Shown: piece after piece, positions 23,583 through 32,106 of the stretch
Layout of the letters: every line of letters begins with the position of its first letter
Position numbering within the stretch: the stretch's first letter is position 1
NCBI GenBank assembly: GCA_964567665.1
Contig: CAZMNN010000006.1
Location: forward strand, 1 to 64,000
DNA from: UBA1731 sp964567665
GTDB lineage: Bacteria > Verrucomicrobiota > Kiritimatiellia > RFP12 > UBA1067
Reading direction: 5' to 3'
DNA: 64,000 nt
Notes under the pieces: model-generated
The model's input: the letters and a program-made list of their open reading frames with translations, nothing else
Told to the model about the DNA's origin: nothing
Databases searched by the model: none
Position numbers and translations under genes: made by a program

Positions 23583-26500
23583 TCAGCGGATGTTGATGAG
23601 GAAGCCGATCTTCGATACACGCGCCACAAGCGCATCACCCTTCACCGAAATCGCAAGGGAACGGCGCGGCGCAAAGTTGTGGACGAGCATCGGCATCGAA
23701 CCGGCGCACTCCAGTCCGCCGTTCGCCGTAAGCAGCACGTACTCACCTTCGTCGATCAGTTTCGCGTTCGGGGTCGTCACCGTCAGCTTGGCGTCAGCCG
23801 GCAGCTTAAGCGCACCGGATACGGTCATGCTGTCATAGTCAACAGAGGAGCGGATCTCGAATGCGAGCGACGCTCCTTCGTTGAGCGAAAGCGTTCCGCA
23901 GGATACGGTTCCGCCGCCGACGAGCGCACCGACCTCAAGTGCATCATCGCCTACGTCGAACGTCGCGCCGGACGCAACGGAAAGACTGTCTATTGAATTT
24001 GTCCAGCAGACCGCAGACGCCCCCTTCCACTTGTGCATCAGGCTTCCGACAAGGTAGGTGCGCTCCTTCTCCGTCAGACGGCGGTCAAACGCGATCTGCT
24101 CGCCTATGAGCACACCACCAGCCGAACAGTTCCGATCCATCGCAAAGGCGTTGATTGTCGCCGGCGCTTCGTTCGAGGTTGCGGCCGAGATGACGTGGAA
24201 ATCCGTGCCGGCAAGTCTGGTGTTCCAATAGACGCGTTCGCCGTCCAGCGTGATGATGGTGTCGTCATAGTTGTCCGACACCATCAGCGTCCGTATGTTG
24301 CCGTTTACGTATGTCTTGCTGAACAGATAAGAATTGTTCTCAGCGCCTCGTGCGAAATCGATGGCTTCAGAACCAGGACCGACACCGAATATCTGTCCGG
24401 AATAGTTAAGGCTGTAGGATTGCGTCTGCGCATCGTCCGCAAACACCCTGACGCCGTCGCCGTGGTTCGCCATGACGCAGACGGCCTCGCGAACTGTCTT
24501 GAACGTCTTGCTGAACATCATCGACGACTCGTTGTACCACTTGATGTACGGATCTTCGCGACTGTACTCGGTGCCATCCGGCTTGCGGAATTCTCCGTTC
24601 CTTCCGTTGGTCGCAAAGAAATGCCGCCCCTGACCGAAATCGACAACCCGGTTCTGCACACCTGGCGCCGTCTCGACCTCGCGCAAAACCGGATTCGTCC
24701 ACGTGTGCATCGCATAAAGCCCGCTGAAATCGCTCCATAGCGAAGTGCCGTATGCGTACGTACCGTTTCTGCGCGTATCACGCCAATGCGAGACATACGT
24801 CTCTGTCGTCTCGGCATCCGGACCAATAGCCTGATACGTCGAGAACGCATCGTCCGAATCGTTCGCATCGAAATGGAACAGAGCCTCACGCTTCAACGCA
24901 TCCGCCTCACGCCAGCTGAGAGTGCCGCCCTTCACGGTGAACGACGTGATGTCGGACGCCTTGGCGAGCATCATCGCCCCATCACCCTCCTTGATGAATT
25001 CGCCGTTGCCACCAGTGACGGACGCGACCTTGAGTACCGTATCGCCACCCGCACCTATCCGTGCCGCCATGCCGCCAGCGACATCGACAGTGTCCACCGC
25101 AACTTCGGAGACGTCAGCCGAGCCGCTTCCGATGCCGTACTTCGCCATGAGATACGTCTCGGTGCAGTGCCGTTCGCGGTCGTTGAGCGGACGATCGTAC
25201 AGCAGAACCTCGGCGATCTGCATTCCGCCGCCGCTATAGGTCGGAATCGTAGGATCCCGATCCTGTGCGATCAGACCCACCAACGTCGACCATGCAGGAC
25301 TTGAGAACGAGACGACAAAGAAATCGTTCGTCTGGTTTAAGGTCGTCCACACGCGACCGGTCTTGTCCGAATCCCACGGATCGCAGACCTTGCCGTTGAG
25401 TGACCAACGCATCGGCTGAGAATCTCTGTTCCGGTAAAATGCGCTCAGGAGCGTTCCGTCATTGCGATAGAACGTCATTCCGGAATTAGAGAAGAATCCC
25501 GATGAGTATCTTGGAATCAACGTACGCACAACCATGAAGCCGGCATACGAACCATGCTGCGCAGAGGATGCGTACCTGCCCCACGGCATCACCATGTGGG
25601 AGGTGTCCACCCCGGCCCTGCTTCCGAAATCGATTACGCGGTGTCCATTGAAGACGGTGTATGTCGGATGGCGGACGCTGCTTTCAGACATCTCCGGATA
25701 GCAGTTGGCGAGCGGCGCCGCGACAAGATTCACGCCTTGGCGGACGTCTTTCCATCCGGCGACAAAATTTGTCCCGGGATAGAGCTCTCCGTTCTGGTAC
25801 GTTTCCACAGTCGTCACGTCAGACGCATCAAGCCAAAGCTGCGGATTGGCGGCTGGGGCGGACGTCTCCGGCTGTCCTTCGGTGTCGTTGAACATCACAC
25901 TGCCGCCGTCGATGCGCACGGCGTCTACGCCGGATTCCGACGGCGTCTCGAAGCGTCCGATCTCAAGCGTTCCCTCGCCTTTCTTCACAAGCGTACCGCC
26001 CTTGTCGGACATCGAAAGAGTATTCACGCGAGCAGTCTTTCCCTCTCCGGACACACCGACTGATAATTCGTTCGTGCGAGCCATGAGCACGCCCACGTCG
26101 GCGGACACATCCCCGCCGATCCACTTTGAATGCAGATACTCGTTGATGCGGCCTCGCTCTGCGCGGGTGAGCGGTTCGGTGAACACAAGCAGTTCGCCGA
26201 GGCGGAAACCGCCGCTGCGGTGCTTGTAGTAACGTTCGCACCCGATTGCGCCAACGGTCGAATTGGTCGATGCCGCCACGCTCACGACCATCAGGTTCGT
26301 CAATGCGCGATATTCGGGATTGTCGTAATCCAAGTCGCCAATGGGCCAGCGAACGTTGTCGATGCGCACTTCGCCGCCGTTGTTCCGTATGCGATGGATG
26401 CGTTCGGAATCATTATCGTTCTGGACGCCAATACCGTAATCGCGGAACATTGCGCCGTCCGCTATGAAGTGATACGTCGAAGCGTCGCCAAGCACGGTCG

Positions 26501-27638
26501 AGCTGCTCGCCACCGAACTCTGCGGGAACTGCGCCACATAGAACGCCTCGCGCACGTTTGTCATGCGGTTGTCGAGCTTCATCATGCAGTTTGTCGGTCC
26601 AAGCCTATCGATGTCAACGGTGTCGATGTTCGACCCGAACGACACAAGCGGCAGCCCTGTCGGAGAACGCTGCGGCGCGATGAATCCCGGCAGGCACCAC
26701 GGCACCCAATGCTCGCCCGTGTGTGTGGACAGATCCTCCGATGCGCCGCCTACGCCATGCACAGCATCAGTCCACTTCGTCACCCACGTATATCCAGAGA
26801 ACCCGTGCTTCGCCTCTGTCGTCGTCGTGAGCGTCGAGACGTCGGACGCATCGAGATGAAGCGCGGAGCGGGCGATCAGAGACTTGATGTCGTCAGAATC
26901 ATGTCCGCGCAGGGTGAGCGTCCCCTCGTCGACATACACGTTCTGCCGTGTGCCGCCGCCGGCGATCTCAAGTTCGCCGCCGCCCTGCTTGTGGAGGGCG
27001 CCCACGCCCTGCAAGTCGCCGATCACGGCCTTGCCGGATTCGGGAACGCGCACGATTGGACGGTATCTGATCTGGAGCGAATGCAGTTCCGGAACGAATG
27101 TCGAACTCGCCCCCACGAGATCGAACCCCGCCATGCAGTTGTTGACCGTCCAGTAACCGAGAAAATCATTAGGATCCGCCACCTTGAACCAACGCATCGG
27201 CTGGCACTGGGCGCCCCATGGTTCGGCATGACGTATCAGGTATGTGGTGTCGCCGGACACCTTTCCGACAATCGGATCAACCGCGCCGTTGCCAAGATGC
27301 GCATTGCTGTCCGCACCGACGAGTTCGCCTGTCGAGATGCGCATGGCAGACGGCATGGAATATTTGCCGTCGCTGCCCAGGATTGTCCATCCCACTGGAG
27401 GAAATGCGATGTCCTGTCCGTTCGTCGGCGCGACTGTCATTGCCGTCGGCGGATCGCCGACCGTCCATATAGCGGGATTGCCCCACGACGAATGTGCCCA
27501 CCCAGTGTTGGCTTTTATGTTCTGCGAAACGTTGGTGAAGGTTGCGGTCTCGGCATTGGCGGAGAGACCAATCACCGCAATCGCGGCAACCATGGCCGTC
27601 CTGCGGCAGAAACGCTTTGAAACCAGATGCGACATCAT
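23583..27638 (-). CDS. Giant secreted three-module LamG-like surface protein (paralogue 1)
   Basis: 1351 aa. A signal peptide (about 1-30, ending SANA) leads into an N-terminal domain with VAPTNGQDIAFPP and GYWTV. Three modules of about 320-340 aa follow, each opening with a [HW][LF]DA[SN]D strand (about 261, 601, 922) and closing with a LamG-like signature (GELLVFTEPLTRAERGRINEYL, split; AEVLLYDRPLNDRE; GEQIAFDRRLTEKE). Short autotransporter-like beta strands (GGGTVSCGTLSL) and a C-terminal RRSLAISVKGDALVARV end the protein. It is homologous throughout to 48578-52369 and shares its promoter geometry. A role in glycan binding or surface coating is inferred. Start 27638 has AAGGAGGAA upstream. 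Confidence 0.7.
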   Translation of the reverse strand: MMSHLVSKRFCRRTAMVAAIAVIGLSANAETATFTNVSQNIKANTGWAHSSWGNPAIWTVGDPPTAMTVAPTNGQDIAFPPVGWTILGSDGKYSMPSAMRISTGELVGADSNAHLGNGAVDPIVGKVSGDTTYLIRHAEPWGAQCQPMRWFKVADPNDFLGYWTVNNCMAGFDLVGASSTFVPELHSLQIRYRPIVRVPESGKAVIGDLQGVGALHKQGGGELEIAGGGTRQNVYVDEGTLTLRGHDSDDIKSLIARSALHLDASDVSTLTTTTEAKHGFSGYTWVTKWTDAVHGVGGASEDLSTHTGEHWVPWCLPGFIAPQRSPTGLPLVSFGSNIDTVDIDRLGPTNCMMKLDNRMTNVREAFYVAQFPQSSVASSSTVLGDASTYHFIADGAMFRDYGIGVQNDNDSERIHRIRNNGGEVRIDNVRWPIGDLDYDNPEYRALTNLMVVSVAASTNSTVGAIGCERYYKHRSGGFRLGELLVFTEPLTRAERGRINEYLHSKWIGGDVSADVGVLMARTNELSVGVSGEGKTARVNTLSMSDKGGTLVKKGEGTLEIGRFETPSESGVDAVRIDGGSVMFNDTEGQPETSAPAANPQLWLDASDVTTVETYQNGELYPGTNFVAGWKDVRQGVNLVAAPLANCYPEMSESSVRHPTYTVFNGHRVIDFGSRAGVDTSHMVMPWGRYASSAQHGSYAGFMVVRTLIPRYSSGFFSNSGMTFYRNDGTLLSAFYRNRDSQPMRWSLNGKVCDPWDSDKTGRVWTTLNQTNDFFVVSFSSPAWSTLVGLIAQDRDPTIPTYSGGGMQIAEVLLYDRPLNDRERHCTETYLMAKYGIGSGSADVSEVAVDTVDVAGGMAARIGAGGDTVLKVASVTGGNGEFIKEGDGAMMLAKASDITSFTVKGGTLSWREADALKREALFHFDANDSDDAFSTYQAIGPDAETTETYVSHWRDTRRNGTYAYGTSLWSDFSGLYAMHTWTNPVLREVETAPGVQNRVVDFGQGRHFFATNGRNGEFRKPDGTEYSREDPYIKWYNESSMMFSKTFKTVREAVCVMANHGDGVRVFADDAQTQSYSLNYSGQIFGVGPGSEAIDFARGAENNSYLFSKTYVNGNIRTLMVSDNYDDTIITLDGERVYWNTRLAGTDFHVISAATSNEAPATINAFAMDRNCSAGGVLIGEQIAFDRRLTEKERTYLVGSLMHKWKGASAVCWTNSIDSLSVASGATFDVGDDALEVGALVGGGTVSCGTLSLNEGASLAFEIRSSVDYDSMTVSGALKLPADAKLTVTTPNAKLIDEGEYVLLTANGGLECAGSMPMLVHNFAPRRSLAISVKGDALVARVSKIGFLINIR

Positions 27639-27672
27639 GAGCCTGTTCCTCCTTAAAGCTGAAATGACGTGC

Positions 27673-27700
27673 AGTATATGGTTTTTTTTTTCTATGTCAA
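27673..27700 (-). promoter_or_regulatory. A-tract promoter of surface paralogue 1
   Basis: TTGACA (27695-27700), a 16-bp spacer containing ten A (27682-27691), TATACT (27673-27678). Predicted leader about 28 nt. An 18-bp motif (CACGAAAATTGCAACATC on the plus strand, 27724-27741) lies upstream and recurs at 10830-10847. Confidence 0.7.
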
Positions 27701-27829
27701 CATTTGATTTGAAAAATTCAGTTCACGAAAATTGCAACATCTCATGATGCAATTTCAAGCAATGAAAAACAGAACCCGTCCACAGTTGAGGCTCACCCCC
27801 ACTTCTGGGATCTTTCCTTATTCCAGCCG

Positions 27830-29008
27830 CTAACCGCCAATCTTCAGTTGCTTTCGCAATTCGTCAATCGGCGGAAGTGCGCGCCTGAGGCTCTCCGGCA
27901 TTTCGTCTGCCGTCCTGTAGGTCGCCACGCCAAGCGGCTTGTTGTAGTCCCTTGTCGCGTATTCGACATACGGCTTATCTGCGGACTGGCAGAGTATGAT
28001 GCCGATGGAGGCATTCTCGTGCGGTTTCTTCACCGTATCGTCCAGTACCTGAAGATACAGGTGCAATTGCCCAAGGTAGATTGGCTTGAATACACCTCTC
28101 TTGAGCTCTACAGCCACGAGCGCGTTGAGTTCGCGGTTGAAGAACAGAAGGTCGATGAAGTGTTCATGCCCCGCCGCTTCGACACGGTACTGGTTGCCGA
28201 TGAAAGAGAAGTCCTTTCCGAACTCCGTGATGAACCGCCGGATATTGGCGACGATCGACTTCTCCACCACGCGCTCGTCCACATCCTCGCCCGTTGATGC
28301 CTCAATGTCATCCAGATTCACGAAGTCCAGCAGATATTCGTCGCGGAACATATCGAGCGTCTTTCGTGCCAGCCGTGCATCGGGAATTGTCTCCCTGAAG
28401 TTGCTCGGCATCGCCCCACGATGATGGAAATCGTCGCGTTTGATGCTTTCACGAAGCTGACGCTTGCTCCAGTGGCTCCGCACCGACTCCCCAATGTAAA
28501 ACAGGCGTTCTTCCAATGTGCTTGTCCCAGACAGTATCTCCATATGGTGCGAAAAACTTATCGAAAGAAATTCGGCCAATGCTGTCTGAACGGTAGCATC
28601 CGGCTTTTTCATCGTTACTGACGACAATAATAAACCGGTAGGCACAACCGTTTCCAGTTTGGCCGCCTCTGGCGAGCAAATTTCAGCATCGACAATATCA
28701 GACCCTAATTTGGCCGCCACTGGCGGCCAAATTACATAGTCCTGCCATATTTCATAGAACTGACGCATCTTTCGCATGCTTTTGCCGCTAAACCCACGCA
28801 GACCTGGCATTTCCTTCTGAAGCTGGACACTGATCGTGTCAATGACACCAGCACCCCATTTTTCCGTTTTGGTCTTATGCGAGACGTAGCACCCGACCCC
28901 GAAATACAACGCAAGCATTTCGGCATTCGCGTTCGCCGCCACGCGAGTCTGCGCCCGGACGATTGCCGACTTGATTTCCTTGACGGCGGCAATGATGTCT
29001 GTCGAAAT
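27830..29008 (-). CDS. DUF1016 (YhcG-type) PDDEXK nuclease, probable ATT start
   Basis: Two-domain family protein: an N-terminal DUF1016_N helical domain (KEIKSAIVRAQTRVAANANA, then LALYFGVGCYVSHK) and a C-terminal nuclease domain with FIDLLFFNRELNALVAVELKRG containing the D-ExK pattern. Members occur in defence islands and beside restriction systems. The only standard start is GTG at 28942, which would lose the conserved first helix. The homologous frame continues to an ATT at 29008, placed 4 nt after AGGAG and about 15 nt below a -10. The middle (about 28655-28733) carries two palindromic repeats that translate as VAAKL/EAAKL-type segments. Confidence 0.75.
   Translation of the reverse strand: MSTDIIAAVKEIKSAIVRAQTRVAANANAEMLALYFGVGCYVSHKTKTEKWGAGVIDTISVQLQKEMPGLRGFSGKSMRKMRQFYEIWQDYVIWPPVAAKLGSDIVDAEICSPEAAKLETVVPTGLLLSSVTMKKPDATVQTALAEFLSISFSHHMEILSGTSTLEERLFYIGESVRSHWSKRQLRESIKRDDFHHRGAMPSNFRETIPDARLARKTLDMFRDEYLLDFVNLDDIEASTGEDVDERVVEKSIVANIRRFITEFGKDFSFIGNQYRVEAAGHEHFIDLLFFNRELNALVAVELKRGVFKPIYLGQLHLYLQVLDDTVKKPHENASIGIILCQSADKPYVEYATRDYNKPLGVATYRTADEMPESLRRALPPIDELRKQLKIGG
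28655..28733. repeat. Pair of palindromic repeats inside the DUF1016 gene
   Basis: 28707-28733 is a perfect 27-bp palindrome: AATTTGGCCGCCA, C, then its reverse complement. 28657-28683 is an imperfect copy (GTTTGGCCGCC, TCT, GGCGAGCAAAT). Both lie in the linker between the two protein domains and keep the reading frame open. Confidence 0.7.
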
Positions 29009-29029
29009 TTCGCTCCTAGTTTGCCGTCC

Positions 29030-29035
29030 ATTATA
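29030..29035 (-). promoter_or_regulatory. -10 of the DUF1016 gene
   Basis: TATAAT on the minus strand, preceded by GGTGA. The predicted start site is about 29023, which rules out the ATG that directly abuts the -10 and leaves 29008 (ATT) or 28942 (GTG) as starts. Confidence 0.55.
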
Positions 29036-29183
29036 TCACCTTTACTGACGTCAGGGGCGAGTCCCAGTAGAAGTTGCAATATTTTGTGGGGTGGCAAAGC
29101 AAGGTGAAGCTATGATGCGACAAGAAAAAGAAGGGCAAGATACTACCCTATGGAGGGAGACCGGCGGCGGTTGGGGCGGCGGT

Positions 29184-30467
29184 TTACGCCTTGCGGCGCA
29201 GAACGAAGGCGGCAAGGGCGAGAAATGCAGCGGGCAACACGACAAGATCCGAGAATGCGGTCTTCGCGACCTCTGCCATTGATATTGCGCGGCCAGACGC
29301 AAGGTTGGAAACTGGCGACATCTCGGAAAAGGCAGACGTAAAGCGTGTCACAATGCGCGAAACCGCAAGACCTGCCCGTTCGCCGAACGTCGCGTTGAAC
29401 TCGTCCGGAAACTGCGAAACGGCATCAGGCGCCATCAGCGATGCGGCAAGAAGCACTGCGGCGACAAACAGGGCGACAGGACGGGAGAGCGCGGCGGAGA
29501 GGAAGAGTCCGAATGCCGCAAGAAGCCCCGCCAGCGCAATCGTCTCAGCCGTCGCCCTTGCGCTGTTTGCGACGAACGAATCGCCTGGCGTAAGCAGTTC
29601 GACATCACGCCTCGGACGGAACATCACGTCCGTATTGCCGTCGTTCCTGAACGTCAGTTCAAGATTCTTCGGATCGATTGACGGCATTTCGCCAAATCGC
29701 AGATCGGCGGATGCCACGCGGGACAGCGGCACGCTGAGTACAGCCTGAGTGCTGTTGCTCACCGTTCCCGCACATCCCCGATAACGGAATTCGCCACTGA
29801 GAGATTCCTTGATGTTGTACAGCGTGGAAAAGCGAACCCTTACCTCGACCGGCTCGCGGGCGGATACGGAAAACGGAAGAGAGACGGTCTTTCCCGGCGC
29901 AACCACCTCGTAGCGCTCGTTCTCCTTGGACGCAAGCAGCGCCAGCACGGCGGCACGTGGTGCCTTTTTCACCGCTTCGGGCGTCTTGTCGCTCTTGAGA
30001 AATTCATCCATCATGCGAGCCGCCGAAACCTCCACAGGCGGAAGTGACGGCGCATGGTGCGTACGGCAATCGCCTGGCGCGTACTGCGAGGCAAGAAGCT
30101 TCACATTCAGGAGAAAGGCGTTGAAGACGAAAACGATAGCCATGAGCGCGACGATCGCGAGCCATCTTCCTGCGGCGATGGAAAACGCGGATGCGGGACG
30201 CACGAGCGACAGATGGAGAAGATTGTCTTCACGATCGCGGGAGAACGAACCGCATGAAAGAGCCAGAGACGACACATACGCAATGGCTGCGACTGCACCG
30301 AACACCATACGCACGTGCATCTCAAGCCGGCCGGCCGCCGTTCCGTCAGATCGCACGAGGCCGGGAAACATGAACTGGACGGCGACCACGGCGGCGAGAA
30401 GCACCCAAAGCGTCTTCCCGCGCCACAGGCTACGCCATGCAGTCGCAAACGATGCCCTCACTGACAT
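29184..30467 (-). CDS. ABC-2-type transporter permease (exporter subunit 1)
   Basis: 427-aa membrane protein. Two hydrophobic segments are near the N-terminus (TLWVLLAAVVAVQFMFPG; GAVAAIAYVSSLALSCG), a third around WLAIVALMAIVFVFNAFLL, a large extracytoplasmic domain of about 180 aa, then further helices at the C-terminus (IALAGLLAAFGLFLSAAL; ALFVAAVLLAASLMAP). This matches ABC-2 permeases with an extruded loop. It overlaps the ATPase gene by 10 nt and has a second permease further upstream, so the three form one exporter. The substrate is unknown. Confidence 0.75.
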   Translation of the reverse strand: MSVRASFATAWRSLWRGKTLWVLLAAVVAVQFMFPGLVRSDGTAAGRLEMHVRMVFGAVAAIAYVSSLALSCGSFSRDREDNLLHLSLVRPASAFSIAAGRWLAIVALMAIVFVFNAFLLNVKLLASQYAPGDCRTHHAPSLPPVEVSAARMMDEFLKSDKTPEAVKKAPRAAVLALLASKENERYEVVAPGKTVSLPFSVSAREPVEVRVRFSTLYNIKESLSGEFRYRGCAGTVSNSTQAVLSVPLSRVASADLRFGEMPSIDPKNLELTFRNDGNTDVMFRPRRDVELLTPGDSFVANSARATAETIALAGLLAAFGLFLSAALSRPVALFVAAVLLAASLMAPDAVSQFPDEFNATFGERAGLAVSRIVTRFTSAFSEMSPVSNLASGRAISMAEVAKTAFSDLVVLPAAFLALAAFVLRRKA

Positions 30468-31225
30468 CCCTTCCGCAGGTTCAACCGCTCCTCAAAGTAT
30501 TCCTCAAGGGCATGGCGCTTGTCCTTTGCGTTTGCGACGATCTCCGCCACGCTTCCTCCTCCCACCTGACGTCCCTCCGAAATCACCGCGACGCGGTTGC
30601 AGACGTCCTGCACGTCAAAAAGCTGGTGCGACGTGAGCAGAACGGTCATTCCGTCCCCTGCGAGCCGCGCAATCAGCTCCTTCACCTCGCGAGTGCCTAT
30701 CGGATCCAATCCGGAAGTTGGTTCATCCAGTATCAGCAGTTCAGGCGATGCGACGAGCGCCGCCGCAATTGCGACGCGACGCGCCATCCCCTTTGAGAAC
30801 CCGCCCACCGTGCGGCGACGAACACCGGCAAGCTTCAGCTCATCGAGAAGCGCAAGCATCCGAGCCTTGGCGGCTTTTCTCTTCATTCCGGAAAGCCCTG
30901 CGTAATACATCACAGTCTCTTCGGCGGTGAGAAACGGATGCAGGTGCGAAAGCTCAGGAAGATACCCGATACGCGCACGTGCGGCTTTCGATCTCGGATC
31001 TGCGCCAAACAGACGCACAGTCCCCTTTGACGGGCGTATCAGGCCAAGAATCATCTTGATGGTCGTCGACTTGCCGGATCCGTTCGGCCCTATCAAACCA
31101 AACACATCCCCTCTCCGCACATCAAGGTCGAGACCGCGCACCGCCTGCGCAAGAGGGCGCAGCCAGAAATCACGAAACGTCTTTTCGACGCCATTCAGCT
31201 CAACGACGGTTTCGTCCTTGGTCAT
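30458..31225 (-). CDS. ABC transporter ATP-binding protein
   Basis: 255-aa ATPase. Walker A GPNGSGKSTT, Q-loop region GYLPELSHLHPFLTAEE, signature GGFSKGMARRVAIA, Walker B LLILDEPTSGLDP and the switch His in LTSHQLFDVQDV are all intact. The CcmA/NatA-like layout with ABC-2 permeases predicts export. ATG at 31225 (MTKDETVVELNG) is chosen because it overlaps the upstream permease stop as ATGA and has AAGGAA before it; a start at 31270 would run 49 nt into that gene. Confidence 0.92.
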   Translation of the reverse strand: MTKDETVVELNGVEKTFRDFWLRPLAQAVRGLDLDVRRGDVFGLIGPNGSGKSTTIKMILGLIRPSKGTVRLFGADPRSKAARARIGYLPELSHLHPFLTAEETVMYYAGLSGMKRKAAKARMLALLDELKLAGVRRRTVGGFSKGMARRVAIAAALVASPELLILDEPTSGLDPIGTREVKELIARLAGDGMTVLLTSHQLFDVQDVCNRVAVISEGRQVGGGSVAEIVANAKDKRHALEEYFEERLNLRKGCQ

Positions 31226-32100
31226 CCCAGTTCCTTTCTTTCGAGCAAAGCGCATCCCGCGACAAGCCACAGAACCGAAAGCGCAACCCCCGCACAGAGA
31301 GGAGCGAACGCCGACGCATCCCCTTCAGCAAGCCAGAACACGCCCATGTCCGGCGCGATGAATCCGACGGGGAACGCGAATCCGGCGACAACCGCCGCCG
31401 CCACACAGGCGGCGACGCCGTTCGCCTTCATGCAGACCGAAAGCGCTCCAGCCATCGCGACGTATACAGCACAGGCCATCGCCAGCGAACAGAACGACGG
31501 TGCTGTGGATACGACGGACGAGACGTCGTCGACAAGAGCGATTCCCGGCAGCTGAAACAATACGGTGAGAAGGCAAGTCCACAGGCAAAACCTGCGATTC
31601 CAGAAACGGTTGAGCAGCGCCGCAACCGCAAACGGCGCAAGGGAACTGCATACGCCAACGGCAAAGGCCGGTCCCCACACACGGACAACGCCATCTGCGA
31701 CGAATATCGAATCCGCCTTTACGCACGAAAACGACGAAAGCACCGTCGCTGCGGAAATTGCAGCGAAAAACATGAGGAACACAAACAGCGTCCCGGCAAA
31801 ATGCGCGACAAAATACAGTGAACGCGACACTCCGAGAGCAAGAGTGGATGCGGCTATACCTGTATCGAGTTCGCGTCCAACCGTGCGGACTATGGCCGGC
31901 ACGGAGAACAGAAGTCCAAACACAAACAGGGAGGAAAGCCCAGTCTCTCGCGCCAGCCTTCCAGGCAACCCGAACCTGTGGTACTGGAATGCCGGCAGCA
32001 TATGAACCGCCAGCGCGGCAACCGGAAAAAGAATCGCGGACAGCGGCTGCGACATCGTCTCGACCGCCGCCGTCCGGGCAATTGCCGCGAAGCGCCGCAT
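31222..32100 (-). CDS. ABC-2-type transporter permease (exporter subunit 2)
   Basis: 292-aa protein with about six hydrophobic segments (PLSAILFPVAALAVHMLPAF; HFAGTLFVFLMFFAAISAAT; LAPFAVAALLNRF; AVYVAMAGALSVCM; VAAAVVAGFAFPVGFI; SVLWLVAGCALL). It starts 6 nt after the stop of the Pro/Ala-rich protein gene and overlaps the ATPase gene by four bases. It forms the second membrane subunit of the exporter. No substrate signature is visible. Confidence 0.72.
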   Translation of the reverse strand: MRRFAAIARTAAVETMSQPLSAILFPVAALAVHMLPAFQYHRFGLPGRLARETGLSSLFVFGLLFSVPAIVRTVGRELDTGIAASTLALGVSRSLYFVAHFAGTLFVFLMFFAAISAATVLSSFSCVKADSIFVADGVVRVWGPAFAVGVCSSLAPFAVAALLNRFWNRRFCLWTCLLTVLFQLPGIALVDDVSSVVSTAPSFCSLAMACAVYVAMAGALSVCMKANGVAACVAAAVVAGFAFPVGFIAPDMGVFWLAEGDASAFAPLCAGVALSVLWLVAGCALLERKELG

Positions 32101-32106
32101 ACGCGC

